From the NCBI RefSeq assembly GCF_023898315.1, contig NC_064614.1:705298720-705362719 (forward strand): DNA of 64,000 nucleotides, given 5' to 3'. Source of the stretch: Schistocerca nitens. Lineage: Eukaryota; Arthropoda; Insecta; Orthoptera; Acrididae. The position numbers and the translations under genes are program-made. The stretch's first letter is position 1. Each line of letters begins with the position of its first letter. This document shows, one piece after another, positions 36,591 to 47,641 of the stretch. The notes beneath the pieces were generated by a model. It was not told the DNA's origin. It ran no database searches and was given only the letters and a program-made list of their open reading frames with translations.

Positions 36591-36720
36591 GCACACACGC
36601 ACGCACACACACACACACACACACACAGGGGGGAGAGGAGGAGGGGTGGGAGACAGGGCGAGGGGGGGAGAGAGGGAGGGAAGTGGGGGGGAGGGAGGGA
36701 GGGAGGGAGGGAGGGGGGGG
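36591..36720. repeat. (CA)n followed by a G-rich polypurine tract
   Basis: A CA run (36591-36627) passes directly into about 93 bp that is almost purely purine on the plus strand, with many GGG and GGGAGGGAGGG blocks ending in G8. It could form G-quadruplex or triplex structures. The proline-rich minus-strand ORFs here are artefacts of the tract. Confidence 0.9.
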
Positions 36721-37599
36721 ATATATTGTGCTGGCTGATTATATGTAATAATGACACACAGCACTCCTCCTGAAATTATTCTGACAGATGTATGTACTAT
36801 AGTGAGAAACACTGAATGATTGACAGACTTTGTAGTGTTTCGAGAATTTCCACATAAATTCTAGAACCACTCGGCCTTCCACCGTCTTGAAAACACGATG
36901 TTTTAGATGTGAGTGGGAGAAAGGAACCCTACCTACTGCGTGTCACATGTCTGTGCGTGCAGGTGTGAAATCAGTCGCGAGCATAAGGTCGACGCGTCGG
37001 CTGAACGGCACTGAGAAGTACTTGTCGAGCGATCCATGGAAGTCGTAGTGAAAGCACACGGAAGAACCAAGGAACTTCTGTGTTATTCTGTGCTGTTTAT
37101 AATTGTGACTATTGTTAGTGACTAAAGAACAACTGAGATTCGGAATTGTGAATAAACTCTTATCTTGGGCTTGCTGGAGGCAAGACGTATTTTACGATTT
37201 GTTTGTAATAGCGTTATGGTTGCTGAGCCAACTCTTTGCTAAATGTACTTAAATCTCTTTCTAATGTGTGACAATGCGAGTGACTTACAAGAAGACTAAT
37301 GTTTATGCACGAAGTGTGAATTTTGTTCTTTATGAAGCTCAAATATATCGATAGTTGTTGGAAAGTATTCTTCAAGTACCAAATTATTTCACAAGTAGAG
37401 AGACAGTATTTAAGGTTCCTGTAACTAGCATCATTCTTCGGAGAAGAAGTTTATAGAGTTTCCAGAAGCCGGCTATCCAGAGAAGAAGATTGGCTGTGTG
37501 CACCAAGTAAGTTGACTTGTATAAGAGAAGTGGGAAGTTTGTATATATACGTCACACAATCTTAGTTGTCAAAATGTTAGAACTTCTGAAACAGCCAAG
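36721..37599. other. unassigned segment, locally GC-richer
   Basis: About 36840-37100 is noticeably richer in CpG than its surroundings. The following part has AATAAA-like text near 37150. It could be part of a degraded LTR, but no partner repeat was found in the window. Confidence 0.3.
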
Positions 37600-38290
37600 G
37601 AAGCAACTACCAATGAAGTTGAGGCACTGAGCAGCTGATAGACAAAAGCATTAAAAAGTTGATAAGCTTATGGGCTACACCTCTCTTCACAGCTAACAAA
37701 CAACACACATGGTTACACTGTACTCTCCTGACACTACAACTCGCCTGGGTGAGAGGTTTAGCCACATGGATTGTGAGAGAAAAAAAGGTGGTGAGGAAAA
37801 ATGATGAGTGGAGGGAAATGTCACAAAGAGCTAGGAGAGAGAGGGGTTGTAAACGGGAAGAGATACACACATGCTTCAGATCAGGCAAGGGAAATCTCAT
37901 GCGGCATACAACACAATGAAGAAGTCAGCGATAGAACAGAGCAAGATGGGGACCATAAGGAAAACACTGTGGGTGAAGCTTATTGGAATCAAGTGGGAAG
38001 CATACGGAAAGGGGTGGAGGTGAGACATGGCTAGAGGAGGACTGTGGGATTGATGGATGTGTTGTACAGACAATCGCCATCTACATAACAGACTGACAGT
38101 ACAGAATGTGCAGCAGAGATGGTGTGTGACATGACTGCTTTCACATGTGGTCCTGCCCATTGGTGGGTAAAATGTGCCTGTGATGGGACTGGAGCTGGAT
38201 GTGGTGGGTGGGCACAAAGAACAGGTCTCGCACCTAGGTCTTCCACAGAGATCCAGCCCATGTGACAAGCCTACCCTCTCATCCTGGTGT
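37600..38290 (-). pseudogene. Penelope-like element fragment, GIY-YIG start and 3' end
   Basis: The minus frame starts near 38262 and reads DLCGRPRCETCSLCPP, then SSPITGTFYPP. It matches the CxxPRCxTC signature in the other copy at 16845-16885. The same order follows, with a degraded GIY block and a 3' portion ending near 37600 (CATAAGCTTATC). Nucleotide similarity to 16774-16900 is evident over CAGGTCTxGCACCTxGGTCTT. Frames are broken after about 60 codons. Confidence 0.65.
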
Positions 38291-38465
38291 AACCTTCCCC
38301 AACTTACCTGTGTCCCTCACTCCTCCCCGATAGCTAAGTAGACTATCACTTTCATATATGTTTATCACCAGTATTATACATTTTGCTGCCTCAAGGTAAG
38401 TACAGATCAGTAATTCTGTGTCATCAATTATTAGATTTTTCAATTAAATTTTCCTTTGATACATA

Positions 38466-38467
<2 letters not shown>

Positions 38468-38504
<37 letters not shown>
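38468..38504. repeat. (CA)n microsatellite
   Basis: Uninterrupted CA run. Confidence 0.95.
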
Positions 38505-38506
<2 letters not shown>

Positions 38507-38589
38507 CATGGTTACAGTGTCCCAGCCTACAATGATGTGCTTATCCAGTCAAACTGTAGTGCAAGTCCAATGTAGTTGGTAAAACGAAA

Positions 38590-38816
38590 ATGTCATGTGA
38601 CTAGGGCCTCCCGTTGGGTACACCATTCGCCGGGTGCAAGTCTTTCGATTTGACGCCACTGCAACGACTTGCACATTGATGGGGATGAAATGATGATGAT
38701 TATGGCAACACAACACCCATTCCCTGAGCAGAGAAAATCACCGACCCAGCCGGGAATTTAACCCGGGCCCTTAGGATTGACATTCTATCTTGCTGACCAC
38801 TCAGCTAACGGGGGCA
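38590..38816 (-). mobile_element. tRNA-derived SINE, nearly full length
   Basis: On the minus strand the head reads CCCCCGTTAGCTGAGTGGTC, with a good A box TAGCTGAGTGG (38797-38807). Forty-three bases on is a B box-like GGGTTAAATTCCC (38752-38764). Spacing and order are those of a tRNA gene, but the acceptor stem is not closed. A SINE body follows, with GATTTTCTCTGCTCAGGGAA and, at the end, GTCACATGACATT. That body is shared with the fragment at 836-932. The A and B boxes would serve as an internal RNA polymerase III promoter. Confidence 0.85.
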
Positions 38817-38851
38817 GACAATGTAGTCAGGAGGGACAATGTAGCATGCAC

Positions 38852-38875
38852 GTGTGTGTGTGTGTGTGTGTGTGT
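38852..38875. repeat. (GT)n microsatellite
   Basis: GT run 36 bp beyond the SINE head. Confidence 0.95.
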
Positions 38876-39356
38876 ATTCTGTTAGTTATGAAGCAAGTCT
38901 TTTCCAAAAACTCAGTAACATTCTCAATTCTTGTTTATGTGCCTACTGATGACTCGGTGCTTCACTTAGACAATGAATTGTTACCTTTACTCCTTTCATT
39001 ATTTAAAGCATTAATATAACAACCAAACCCCACAGAGATGAGACCATTTGATAAGATTAATTATTCAACAGAGTTATTTTACTGGAACAGAAGTGAAAGT
39101 CTAACTTAACTGAGAGCTTTTATAAAGCACATCAACAAGGTTCAATTATCCAAAAAAATCCCACAATTATTTTAAAAATTACTAGTATGCTGAAAAGAAG
39201 GGAAAGTCTTTATTACTTTCTCTTCACTACACAGTTTTATCTGTTTTATAAGCCAGTTCACCTTCTTTATTTGGTCTTTTGCTACAGTTATAAATTTGCA
39301 GAACTGACCTCACATCCCTTGTGTTGTCAGTCCTGTTGTGGCTGTTCTAGTTTGAA
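38876..39356. other. intron sequence, nothing assignable
   Basis: AT-rich sequence up to the target duplication of the RTE-type LINE. Confidence 0.4.
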
Positions 39357-39367
39357 GAAGTGTTATA

Positions 39368-39368
<1 letters not shown>
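39357..39368. repeat. left copy of 12-bp target-site duplication
   Basis: GAAGTGTTATAT, identical to 42677-42688, directly beside the LINE (ACA)n tail. Confidence 0.9.
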
Positions 39369-39400
<32 letters not shown>

Positions 39401-39401
39401 G
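39368..39401. repeat. (TTG)n run, 3' tail of the RTE-type LINE
   Basis: Plus-strand (TTG)n is (ACA)n on the element strand, the expected kind of simple-repeat tail of RTE-group LINEs. Confidence 0.9.
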
Positions 39402-42400
39402 GTCTTCAGTCCTGAGACCGGTTTGATGCAGCTCTCCATGCTACTCTATCCTGTGCAAGCTTCTTCATCTCCCAGTACTTACTGCAACCTACATCCTTCC
39501 GAATCTGCTTAGTGTATTGATCTCTTGGTCTCCCTCTACGATTTTTACCCTCCACGCTGCACTCCAATGCTAAATTTGTGATCCCTTGATGCCTCAAAAC
39601 ATGTCCTACCAACCGATCCCTTCTTCTAGTCAAGTTGTGCCACAAACTCCTCTTCTCCCCAATCCTATTCAATACCTCCTCATTAGTTACGTGATCTACC
39701 CACCTTATCTTCAGCATTCTTCTGTAGCACCACATTTCGAAAGCTTCTATTCTCTTCTTGTCCAAACTGGTTATCATCCATGTTTCACGTCCATACATGG
39801 CTACACTCCATACAAATACTTTCAGAAATGACTTCCTGACACTTAAATCTATACTCGATGTTAACAAATTTCTCTTCTTCAGAAACGCTTTCCTTGCCAT
39901 TGCCAGTCTACATTTTATATCCTCTCTACTTCGACCATCATCAGTTATTTTGCTCCCTAAATAGCAAAACTCCTTTACTACTTTAAATGTCTCATTTCCT
40001 AATCTAATCCCCTCAGCATCACCCGATTTAATTTGACTACATTCCATTATCCTCGTTTTGCTTTTGTTGATGTTCATCTTATATCCTCCTTTCAAGACAC
40101 TGTCCATTCCGTTCAACTGCTCTTCCAAGTCCTTTGCTGTCTTGGACAGAATTACAATGTCATCGGCGAACCACAAAGTTTTTATTTCTTCTCCATGAAT
40201 TTTAATACCTACTCCGAATTTTTCTTTTGTTTCCTTTACTTCTGCTCAATATACAGATTGAATAACATCGGGGAGAGGCTACAGCCCTGTCTTACTCCTT
40301 TCCCAACCACTGCTTCCCTTTCATGCCCCTCGACTCTTATAACTGTGATCTGGTTTCTGTACAAATTGTAAATAGCCTTTCGCTGCCTGTATTTTACCTC
40401 TGCCACCTTCACAATTTGAAAGAGAGTATTCCAGTTAATGTTATCAAAAGCTTTCTCTAAGTCTACAAATGCTAGAAACGTAGGTTTGCCTTTTCTTAAT
40501 CTTTCTTCTAAGATAAGTCGTAAGGTTAGTATTGCCTCACGTGTTCCAACATTTCTACGGAATCCAAACTGACCTTCCCCGAGGTCCACTTCTACCAGTT
40601 TTTCCATTCGTATGTAAAGAATTCGCGTTAGTATTTTGCAGCTGTGACTTATTAAACTGATAGTTCGGTAATTTTCACATCTGTCAACACCTGCTTTCTT
40701 TGGGATTGGAATTATTATATTCTTCTTGAAGTCTGTGGGTATTTCGCCTGTCTCATACATCTTGCTCACCAGATGGTAGAGTTTTGTCATGACTGGCTCT
40801 CCCAAGGCCATCAGTAGTTCTAATGGAATGTTGTCTACTCCCGGGGCCTTGTTTCGACTCAGGTCTTTCAGTGGTCTGTCAAACTCTTCACGCAGTATCT
40901 TATCTCCCATTTCATCTTCATCTACATCCTCTTCCATGTCCATAATATTGTCCTCAAGTACATCGCCCTTGTATAAACCCTCTATATACTCCTTCCACCT
41001 TACTGCCTTCCCTTCTTTGCTTAGAACTGGGTTGCCATCTGAGCTCTTGATATTCATACAAGTGGTTCTCTTCTCTCCAAAGGTCTCTTTAATTTTCCTG
41101 TAGGCAGTATCTATCTTACCCCTAGTGAGACAAGCCTCTACATCCTTACATTTGTTCTCTAGCCATCCCTGCTTAGCCATTTTGCACTTCCTGTCGATCT
41201 CATTTTTGAGACGTTTGTATTCCTTTTTGCCTGCTTCATTTACTGCATTTTTATATTTTCTCCTTTCATCAATTAAATTCAATATTTCTTCCGTTACCTA
41301 AGGATTTCTATTAGCCCTCGGCTTTTTACCTACTTGATCCTCTGCTGCCTTCACTACTTCATCCCTCAGAGCTACCCATTCTTCTTCTACTGTATTTCTT
41401 TCCCCCATTCCTGTCAATTGTTCCCTTATGCTCTCCCTGAAACTCTCTACAACCTCTGGTTCTTTCAGTTTATCCAGGTCCCATCTCCTTAAATTCTCAC
41501 CTTTTTGCAGTCTCTTCAGTTTCAATCTGCAGTTCATAACCAATAGATTGAGGTCAGAATCCACATCTGCACCTGGAAAAGTCTTACAATTTAAAACCTG
41601 GTTCCTAAATCTCTGTCTTACCATTATATAATCTATCTGATACCTTTTAGTATCTCCAGGATTCTTCCAGGTGTACAACCTTCTCTTATGATTCTTGAAC
41701 CAAGTGTTAGCTATGATTAAGTTACGCTCTGTGCAAAATTCTACAAGGCGGCTTCCTCTTTCATTTCTTCCCCCCAATCCATATTCACCTACTATGTTTC
41801 CTTCTCTCCCTTTTCCTACTGACGAATTCCAGTCACCCATGACTATTAAATTTTCGTCTCCCTTCACTACCTGAATAATTTCTTTTATCTCGTCATACAT
41901 TTCATCAATTTCTTCATCATCTGCAGAGCTAGTTGGCATATAAACTTGTACTACTGTAGTAGGCATGGGCTTTGTGTCTATCTTGGCCACAATAATGCGT
42001 TCACTATGCTGTTTGCAGTAGCTAACCCGCACTCCTATTTTTTTTATTCATTATTAAACCTACTCCTGCGTTACCCCTATTTGATTTTGTATTTATAACC
42101 CTGTAATCACCTGACTAAAAGTCTTGTTCCTCCTGCCACCGAACTTCACTAATTCCCACTATATCTAACTTAACCTATCCATTTCCCTTTTTAAATTTTC
42201 TAACCTACCTGCCCGATTAAGGGATCTGACATTCCACGCTCCGATCCGTAGAATGCCAGTTTTCTTTCTCCTGATAACGACGTCCTCTTGAGTAGTCCCC
42301 GCCCGGAGATCCGAATGGGGGACTATTTTACCTCCGGAATATTTTACCCAAGAGGACGTCATAATCATTTAATCATACAGTAAAGCTGCATGTCCTCGGG

Positions 42401-42676
42401 AAAAATTACGGCTGTAGTTTCCCCTTGCTTTCAGCCGTTCACAGTACCAGCACAGCAAGGCCGTTTTGGTTAATGTTACAAGGCCAGATCAGTCAATCAT
42501 CCAGACTGTTGCCCCTGCAACTACTGAAAAGGCTGCTGCCCCTCTTCAGGAACCACATGTTTGTCTGGCCTCTCAACAGATACCCCTCCGTTGTGGTTGC
42601 ACCTACAGTACGGCCATCTGTATCGCTGAGGCACGCAAGCCTCCCCACCAACGGCAAGGTCCATGGTTCATGGGGG
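39369..42676 (-). mobile_element. full-length RTE-type LINE, lightly mutated
   Basis: Autonomous non-LTR retrotransposon. It is flanked by a perfect 12-bp duplication (39357-39368 and 42677-42688). Read leftward it has a 5' UTR of about 310 bp, then the endonuclease from GAWNVRSLNRAGRLENLKRE (about 42245-42185) through VMGDWNSSVGKGREGN (about 41855) and YTWKNPGDTKRYQIDYIMV (about 41660). The RT shows NKAPGVDNIPLELL (about 40850), GQFGFRRNVGTREA (about 40550), FVDLEKAFDNINW (about 40470), RQGCSLSPMLFN and WFADDIVIL (about 40170), with FADD intact. The C-terminal tail has RRRDRLVGHVLRH. It ends in an (ACA)n run. Damage is slight: one Trp-to-stop change near 41300, one stop near 42110, and frameshifts near 42020, 42175 and 40245. 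The protein resembles the RTE/BovB group. No RNase H is present, as usual for that group. Confidence 0.9.
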
Positions 42677-42688
42677 GAAGTGTTATAT
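42677..42688. repeat. right copy of 12-bp target-site duplication
   Basis: GAAGTGTTATAT, identical to 39357-39368, at the 5' end of the LINE. Confidence 0.9.
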
Positions 42689-44276
42689 AACTGTTCTTAT
42701 TCTGTCCCTCAAATTATTTTTACGTCATGTATTTTGTTTTGTTTAGTGCAGGCCCTAGTGTACTGGAGCTTCAACAGTTCATGTGTCAACACTGTACTCA
42801 TATAAATCACTGATGCAATCAATAGCAAGAACACCATTTATGTGATTGGGTTGATAAAAATCACTAGCATTATGTGATGTGCACATGTTGGTTCTGGATA
42901 TAGCAATCTGGCACTGACACTTGGTTGCTCCGCCTATAAAAAGTGTGTACGTCAAAAAAAAGACTTCTTCCAAATGAAAGAAGTGTATGTCTGGCAGAAC
43001 AATGGTACATTCTGGAATTATATGAAGTGCATTAAGACCAAGGTGTTTGTGTGGCTGCCCCCCCCCCCCCCCGATTGGGGGGGGGAACAACAACAACACA
43101 CACCCACAAACAGAAATCATAACGGATTATACTTATGGCAAATGAAAAATGGGTCACTGAGAAAATAAATTTGTCTGTTTTCCTCTGAAACAGAACACAA
43201 CACATTGCTGTCAGGCACATAATAGGTTACAAGGAAATGTGTTATGCTCAGGACATACCACTGTAAAATTTAAAAGAACACATTGAATCCAAATTTTCAA
43301 ATGCCCATAAGCTCCAATAAAATAAGAAATTTTCATATCTTGTAGAAATAATTTCAACAGAATAGCATAAAATATGAAACATTGATGGGCAATTTCAATT
43401 TGTGAATAATATTTATCAGAAACAGAAAAATGCATACACAAAGCTATTTTCTATATCTATTTGTTTTATAAAATGCTTAAACAAAATGAACAACTGTTTT
43501 CCTATTCACTTACAAGGCTGTAAAATAATCATTTTGAGCAAGATATACAATTTTTGCATTACATGCACTAACATTAGTAGTCAATTTAAATTTTTAAGTG
43601 TCCAGGATTTGTTGACCTTGAAAGTAGCTAGGTCTAACATAAAAATTTCTCAAATTCTGCACTGCAAAATATTGCCCACTCTGATTGTACCTTCCATAAG
43701 TACAATTACCAACTAACACACCATGCAGTTTCTAGAATTTCAGGATGGGGGTTTTAGAGCAAATATTTATAAAGAATCAAAAAATTTCAGGCATTAATGT
43801 CATAGCTGACAGTAGTCTTTCCACTTCATCATTTCTCAAGAAAGTTAACATCCTGTGACTATTCATATTTTCAAAACATAATTTTTAAATTTTCTAAAAG
43901 TTACGAACGTTCATAGTTTATTTTTCCAAGTTAAAGATGAAAAAATGCCCAAAAGTATATGTGTGTCAAACTTGTCTGATAGTACTGTGAACAAAGATTT
44001 TATAAAAAATAATTTCAGATCTCTATTGCTTGTAGTTTTTTTTAATAATTTTCCCTTTCATTATACTATTTTCACAAATTCTCTCATTTAGAGAGATCTA
44101 TAATCTTTTAACAAATCATTAGAAAATAAAAATATTTCAATTTTGAGAGGTGCCTTGTGGAAATTCAAAACACTTTTTTTCCAGAAAACTTTGGAATAAT
44201 GATGTGACACAAGTCACTCTTGACCTGTATGATCTGAGATTAAATCACTTGACAATATAAATACAATGGTATTTAC
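42689..44276. other. intron sequence with a C15/G9 block
   Basis: AT-rich sequence without recognisable genes. A C15 run at 43058-43072 is followed after four bases by G9 at 43077-43085, a potential short hairpin. The donor of the next CHERP exon is at 44276-44275. Confidence 0.4.
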
Positions 44277-44410
44277 CTGTCACGTGGTCTGTCATGGCAA
44301 GGTGGTGCATAAAATGCTTCTACAGCAGCAAGTAGCCTTTCACTTGGAGGGGCAGGAGGTGGAAGTCTTATTTTTTCTGGGTCCAGTGGCTTATAGTCAC
44401 CATCTTCCAG
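44277..44410 (-). CDS. CHERP: CHERP-like gene, conserved pre-RS exon
   Basis: Internal exon of 134 bp. The acceptor is TTTTTTATCAG with AG at 44412-44411, and the donor is GACAG|GTAAAT. It starts in phase 0 and gives 44 codons plus two bases: LEDGDYKPLDPEKIRLPPPA, then SERLLAAVEAFYAPPCHDRP and RD, with AG left to be completed as Ser by the next exon. Human CHERP reads LEDHEYKPLDPKDIRLPPPM followed by PPSERLLAAVEAFYSPPSHD at the same place, so the assignment is firm. The block is the most conserved part of the family outside the SURP, CID and G-patch domains. The upstream exons, which hold SURP, CID and the Gln/Pro-rich region, were not found in the remaining 19.5 kb and presumably lie beyond 64000. 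Confidence 0.95.
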
Positions 44411-45899
44411 CTGATAAAAAACAAAGAAGTAATTTAGATGGACTGTGTAATCAAAAAATGCTGTATCCAGGTTTTGCTTAAATTGTGAAACAATGTCAAT
44501 AACTGAGAGAAAAACCAAAATTTTCTGAAATATTTGTTTATTATTTTAATATAACTGTGGAATAAGTCATCAAATTATGTCAGGTTAATCTTATTTAAAA
44601 ATCTATAACTACTGTTATGTGTATTTCTTCGACAAAATACACACACAATTTTTTATTTTAGCTGTTCTAAGATTCATCAGATCGTTATTTGTACCAAAAA
44701 GCTAGCCACATTTATACTTCTGAAAGTACGGCATGAATGAATACATTCTGGATTATACTTCACGTTGAATTTACAACATACGGCTACAAATTATTACAGA
44801 TCATTTAAAAAGTTTCTGCTTCCCACAGAATCACATTGTTGGTCTACAATAGTTAAGGATCATTGAAAGGTGTCATAATCAGTCACAGTGCACATACATG
44901 TGGAATGTTTGATGTTCTTAGATGTAAATTTCATTTTTTTATTAGAAAAATAAAACCTTAGTGGAAGCACCGCATGTTCTAAGATTAAATTTAAGTTGGT
45001 GCACCAACTGCACCTGTAAATTAATTACGAAATTTTTTACTGGAGGTATAATTATCCATTTACAGATTTTGTAGGGGTTTCTAATAAAATGACCATTTAC
45101 AATACCTGCCACCGTGACATGCCAAATTGTCTGAAAACCTCAACAAGCGCTCTCTCACACACTCACATATGAAATCTCTATGGACTTTGGATTGGTAACC
45201 ATCTGTAAGCCATACTCATAAAGTTTGATTTGCATGTTAAAGACATTGGTCATGCCTGAAATACGTTCCCGTCGCACTCATACAGTTCAATTTCATCATT
45301 TCCTCCATTAATATTCTATACGTACCAATCTGTTTCCTGTTAAAATGTTCTCTCACCTAGCATTCACCTTACAGCAAGCCAATGCTATACTTCCATTTCA
45401 TCGTAATCAATGTTATACCAAACAATAATGATTCCTACTTTGTTGTTGTCTGTGTTTGTGGGAAACGGGGTGGGGTTACAGCAGTGCAGCAATTACCTCA
45501 TTGATAGAATTAATACGTCGTCATACAACAAAAATGTATCAAAAAGAGCCTTAAAAATTTATAAATTTGGGAAGTATAAAAAAAGAGACAGAAAGGCCAG
45601 CTATGATCTACCTTGAGGAGGAAAAATCTGAAGTACTGCTGACAGACAGATAAAAGTTGGCCAGTCATTCTTTCCTGTAATTTTACAATTTTCTGAAATA
45701 ACTTTTGGTTTTGATATAATATTTTAGGGGAGAGCACAAAATAATGGAGTGCACAAAAAAATCTGAGATGTCAAAATAAAAACTGTGTTCCTTTCCACCT
45801 CAATGTTAAAAAGTTGCAAATTAGAAAACATTCGATGCTTAGTCAAATGTAAACTCTAAAATGTGGTACATACAGAAACTGTGAACTGGAAAACACGCT
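44411..45899. other. CHERP intron sequence, nothing assignable
   Basis: AT-rich sequence upstream, in gene orientation, of the exon at 44277-44410. No recognisable repeat. Confidence 0.4.
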
Positions 45900-46510
45900 T
45901 GCTGGAGGATTATCTGATCTTTACTTCAGAAGGCTTTGTCCCATCCAAAGGTATATTAAGAGCAATTAAGGATTGCACAGCTTTTAATGGCTGAAGTGTT
46001 GAATAGAAAATAAATGAGAGTTTTATTTGGGTGGCAGTTCTTGTTATGTTGCCTTTGGGAGGGAAAAAAGTAATGTTCACTTTCAATTGGTTATACTGAC
46101 ATTGATGCATGGCCCTGTCCCTTTACCTCATCAGCAATGAAACTGCGTGTAGAGGGATGGCACACACTGTTACAACAGGTATTGTGTAGGCCTCCTTGTT
46201 CTGATACCCAAAAGAATTTCACCTCCTTTTCCCTATTATTTAACTGAAGAAGGGAGTTCTGAGCACACAAACTGTATAGCTTGAAGTTCACTGAGGGAGT
46301 CTGAGCTGATGACGAAATTTGAGCTTGAGTATATCCCATCTGCTCAACTGCTTCCTGAAGACCATATGAACCTCTGCATTGTAGACAGTGAGTTCATTCA
46401 GTAAACAACTCTCATGGACAGAATCACAGAAAACAAAGGCCTCATGGTTAAGGTCCATCAATGAAGACTCATAAATTTGCAGTGCTGTTGCAAAATAATA
46501 GTCTGTAAAA
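45900..46510 (-). pseudogene. LINE RNase H domain fragment
   Basis: Joined from three minus frames, the text follows an RNase H domain of a Jockey/I-type LINE. NELTVYNAEVHMV (about 46410-46370) fits the 'xxFTAELxAI' block. FVISSDSLSELQAIQFV (about 46315-46265) fits the ICSDSLSALQAI block. VKFFWVSEQGGLHN (about 46230-46190) fits the WxPGHxGIxGN block. A further segment ends ALNIPLDGTKPSEVKIR. No RT is attached. An acceptor-like TTTTTTTACAG at 46500-46510 precedes the first frame, but the protein content argues for a retroelement scrap, not a CHERP exon. Confidence 0.55.
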
Positions 46511-46689
46511 AAATCTGGAAACTATATTTTTAGTGGTCAAGTAAATGTTAAATATTTACAGGCATCTAAATTAATTGGGTTTGGAACTCAGCTCCATCCC
46601 TATGAACATTACGTGTCATTAAGATGCTTTATGTGAATAGCTTTGTACCACTTGGTCATTAGATAATGCAATTTTTTATGGGTAGATGT
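46511..46689. other. intron sequence
   Basis: Short AT-rich stretch between two LINE fragments; nothing seen. Confidence 0.3.
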
Positions 46690-47361
46690 TCAATAAGCCC
46701 TCCCAGGGGACCCTGCCTTATAGTAGGCACCTGCAGTGCTGGGCGGGAGGGCTCGCGTGCTTCCGTGAAGGCGAGAGCTGTGCCGGCTGTAGCATAGCCC
46801 CTGGAAGGGTCACCCAAGCTGAATTGGTCTTGACTGAGGAGCCAGACAAAGTGTGTCCCACACAACATAAGGGAAGGAGGACTCTAGAGGTGTAGTGAAG
46901 CCTGCTTCCCAAGGAGAGTAAACCTAATACAAATCCTGGTCCTCAGGTTGGGGGTTGGGCTCGAGGCTAACATCCTCTTCCTGTAAAAAAAATAAAGTTA
47001 CAAAAACCCAAAGAGCAGAAGCCAGACGAATTAATAGATGACGACATGGTATGGATCTTGGAAAATGAATGGTTAAAAAGTTGAAAACTGATCTTTGAGT
47101 TGGTACCTGGAATGTTCGACCTTCATATAGCCTGGGCTCTCTTAAAGAAGTTATTAGACCGGAAGCTCAAGGAGAGCATTATTGCCATCCAAGAAATTCA
47201 ATGGACAGGAAGTAGGGTATTGGAAAGGAAAGAGGGCACTATGTTTTATAGCTGTGATGATAACAGACATGCGTTTGGTACAGGTTTCCTTGTTTATAAA
47301 GATTTGAAACATTTGGAGATGAATTTTACACAGTCAATTAATCCCAGGCTATCAGTACTTA
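46690..47361 (+). pseudogene. LINE, 5' UTR and start of endonuclease
   Basis: About 46690-46990 is a GC-richer 5' UTR ending in GGTCCTCAGGTTGGGGGTTG and then a TAAAAAAAATAAAG tail. From about 47095 the frames read an endonuclease start with GTWNVR-like and EVIRPEAQGEHY-type text. The phrase IIAIQEIQWTGSRVL, equivalent to ILALQEIRW, is at about 47180-47225. The reading stops at 47361, where a terminal-inverted-repeat element is inserted. It continues at 48529. Several shifts are present before the insertion, so the LINE may already have been decaying. Confidence 0.65.
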
Positions 47362-47559
47362 CAAGGGAACCTCCCCATCGCACCCCCCTCAGATTTAGTT
47401 ATAAGTTGGCACAGTGGATAGGCCTTGAAAAACTAAACACAGATCAATCGAGAAAACAGGAAGAAATTGTGTGGAACTATGAAAAAAATAATCAAAATAT
47501 ACGAACTGAGTAGGCCATGCGCAAGATAGGCAACATCACAGCAGATTGTGAGCTCAGAA

Positions 47560-47641
47560 GCGCCGTGGTCCCGTGGATAGAGTGAGCAACTGCGGTACGA
47601 GAGGTCTTTGATTCAAGTCTTCCCTTGAGTGAAAAATTTTT
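47560..47641 (+). other. tRNA-like module in the left terminal repeat
   Basis: GCGCCGTGGTCCCGTGGATA opens the module. An A-box-like TGGATAGAGTG is at 47574-47584, and a B-box-like TGATTCAAGTC starts 35 bp later at 47609-47619, the spacing of a tRNA gene. A TTTTT run at 47637-47641, the standard polymerase III stop, ends it. The B box has lost its first consensus bases. It is not a plausible functional tRNA because the acceptor stem does not close. Confidence 0.65.

Noticed and set aside
36492..36812. Proline-rich ORF on the minus strand
   Set aside because: Artefact of the polypurine and (CA)n low-complexity tract.
39586..41631. Plus-strand ORFs of 67-112 codons
   Set aside because: They are shadows of the long RTE-type reading frames on the minus strand.
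46300..46510. Minus-strand open frame preceded by a splice-acceptor-like TTTTTTTACAG, as a possible upstream CHERP exon
   Set aside because: The translated text follows an RNase H domain of a LINE when the three frames are joined, and it has no resemblance to the CHERP segment expected before LEDGDYKPLD.
47560..47631. Functional tRNA gene
   Set aside because: A and B boxes are present but the B box deviates, the acceptor stem is not complementary, and the same sequence is mirrored in the other TIR.
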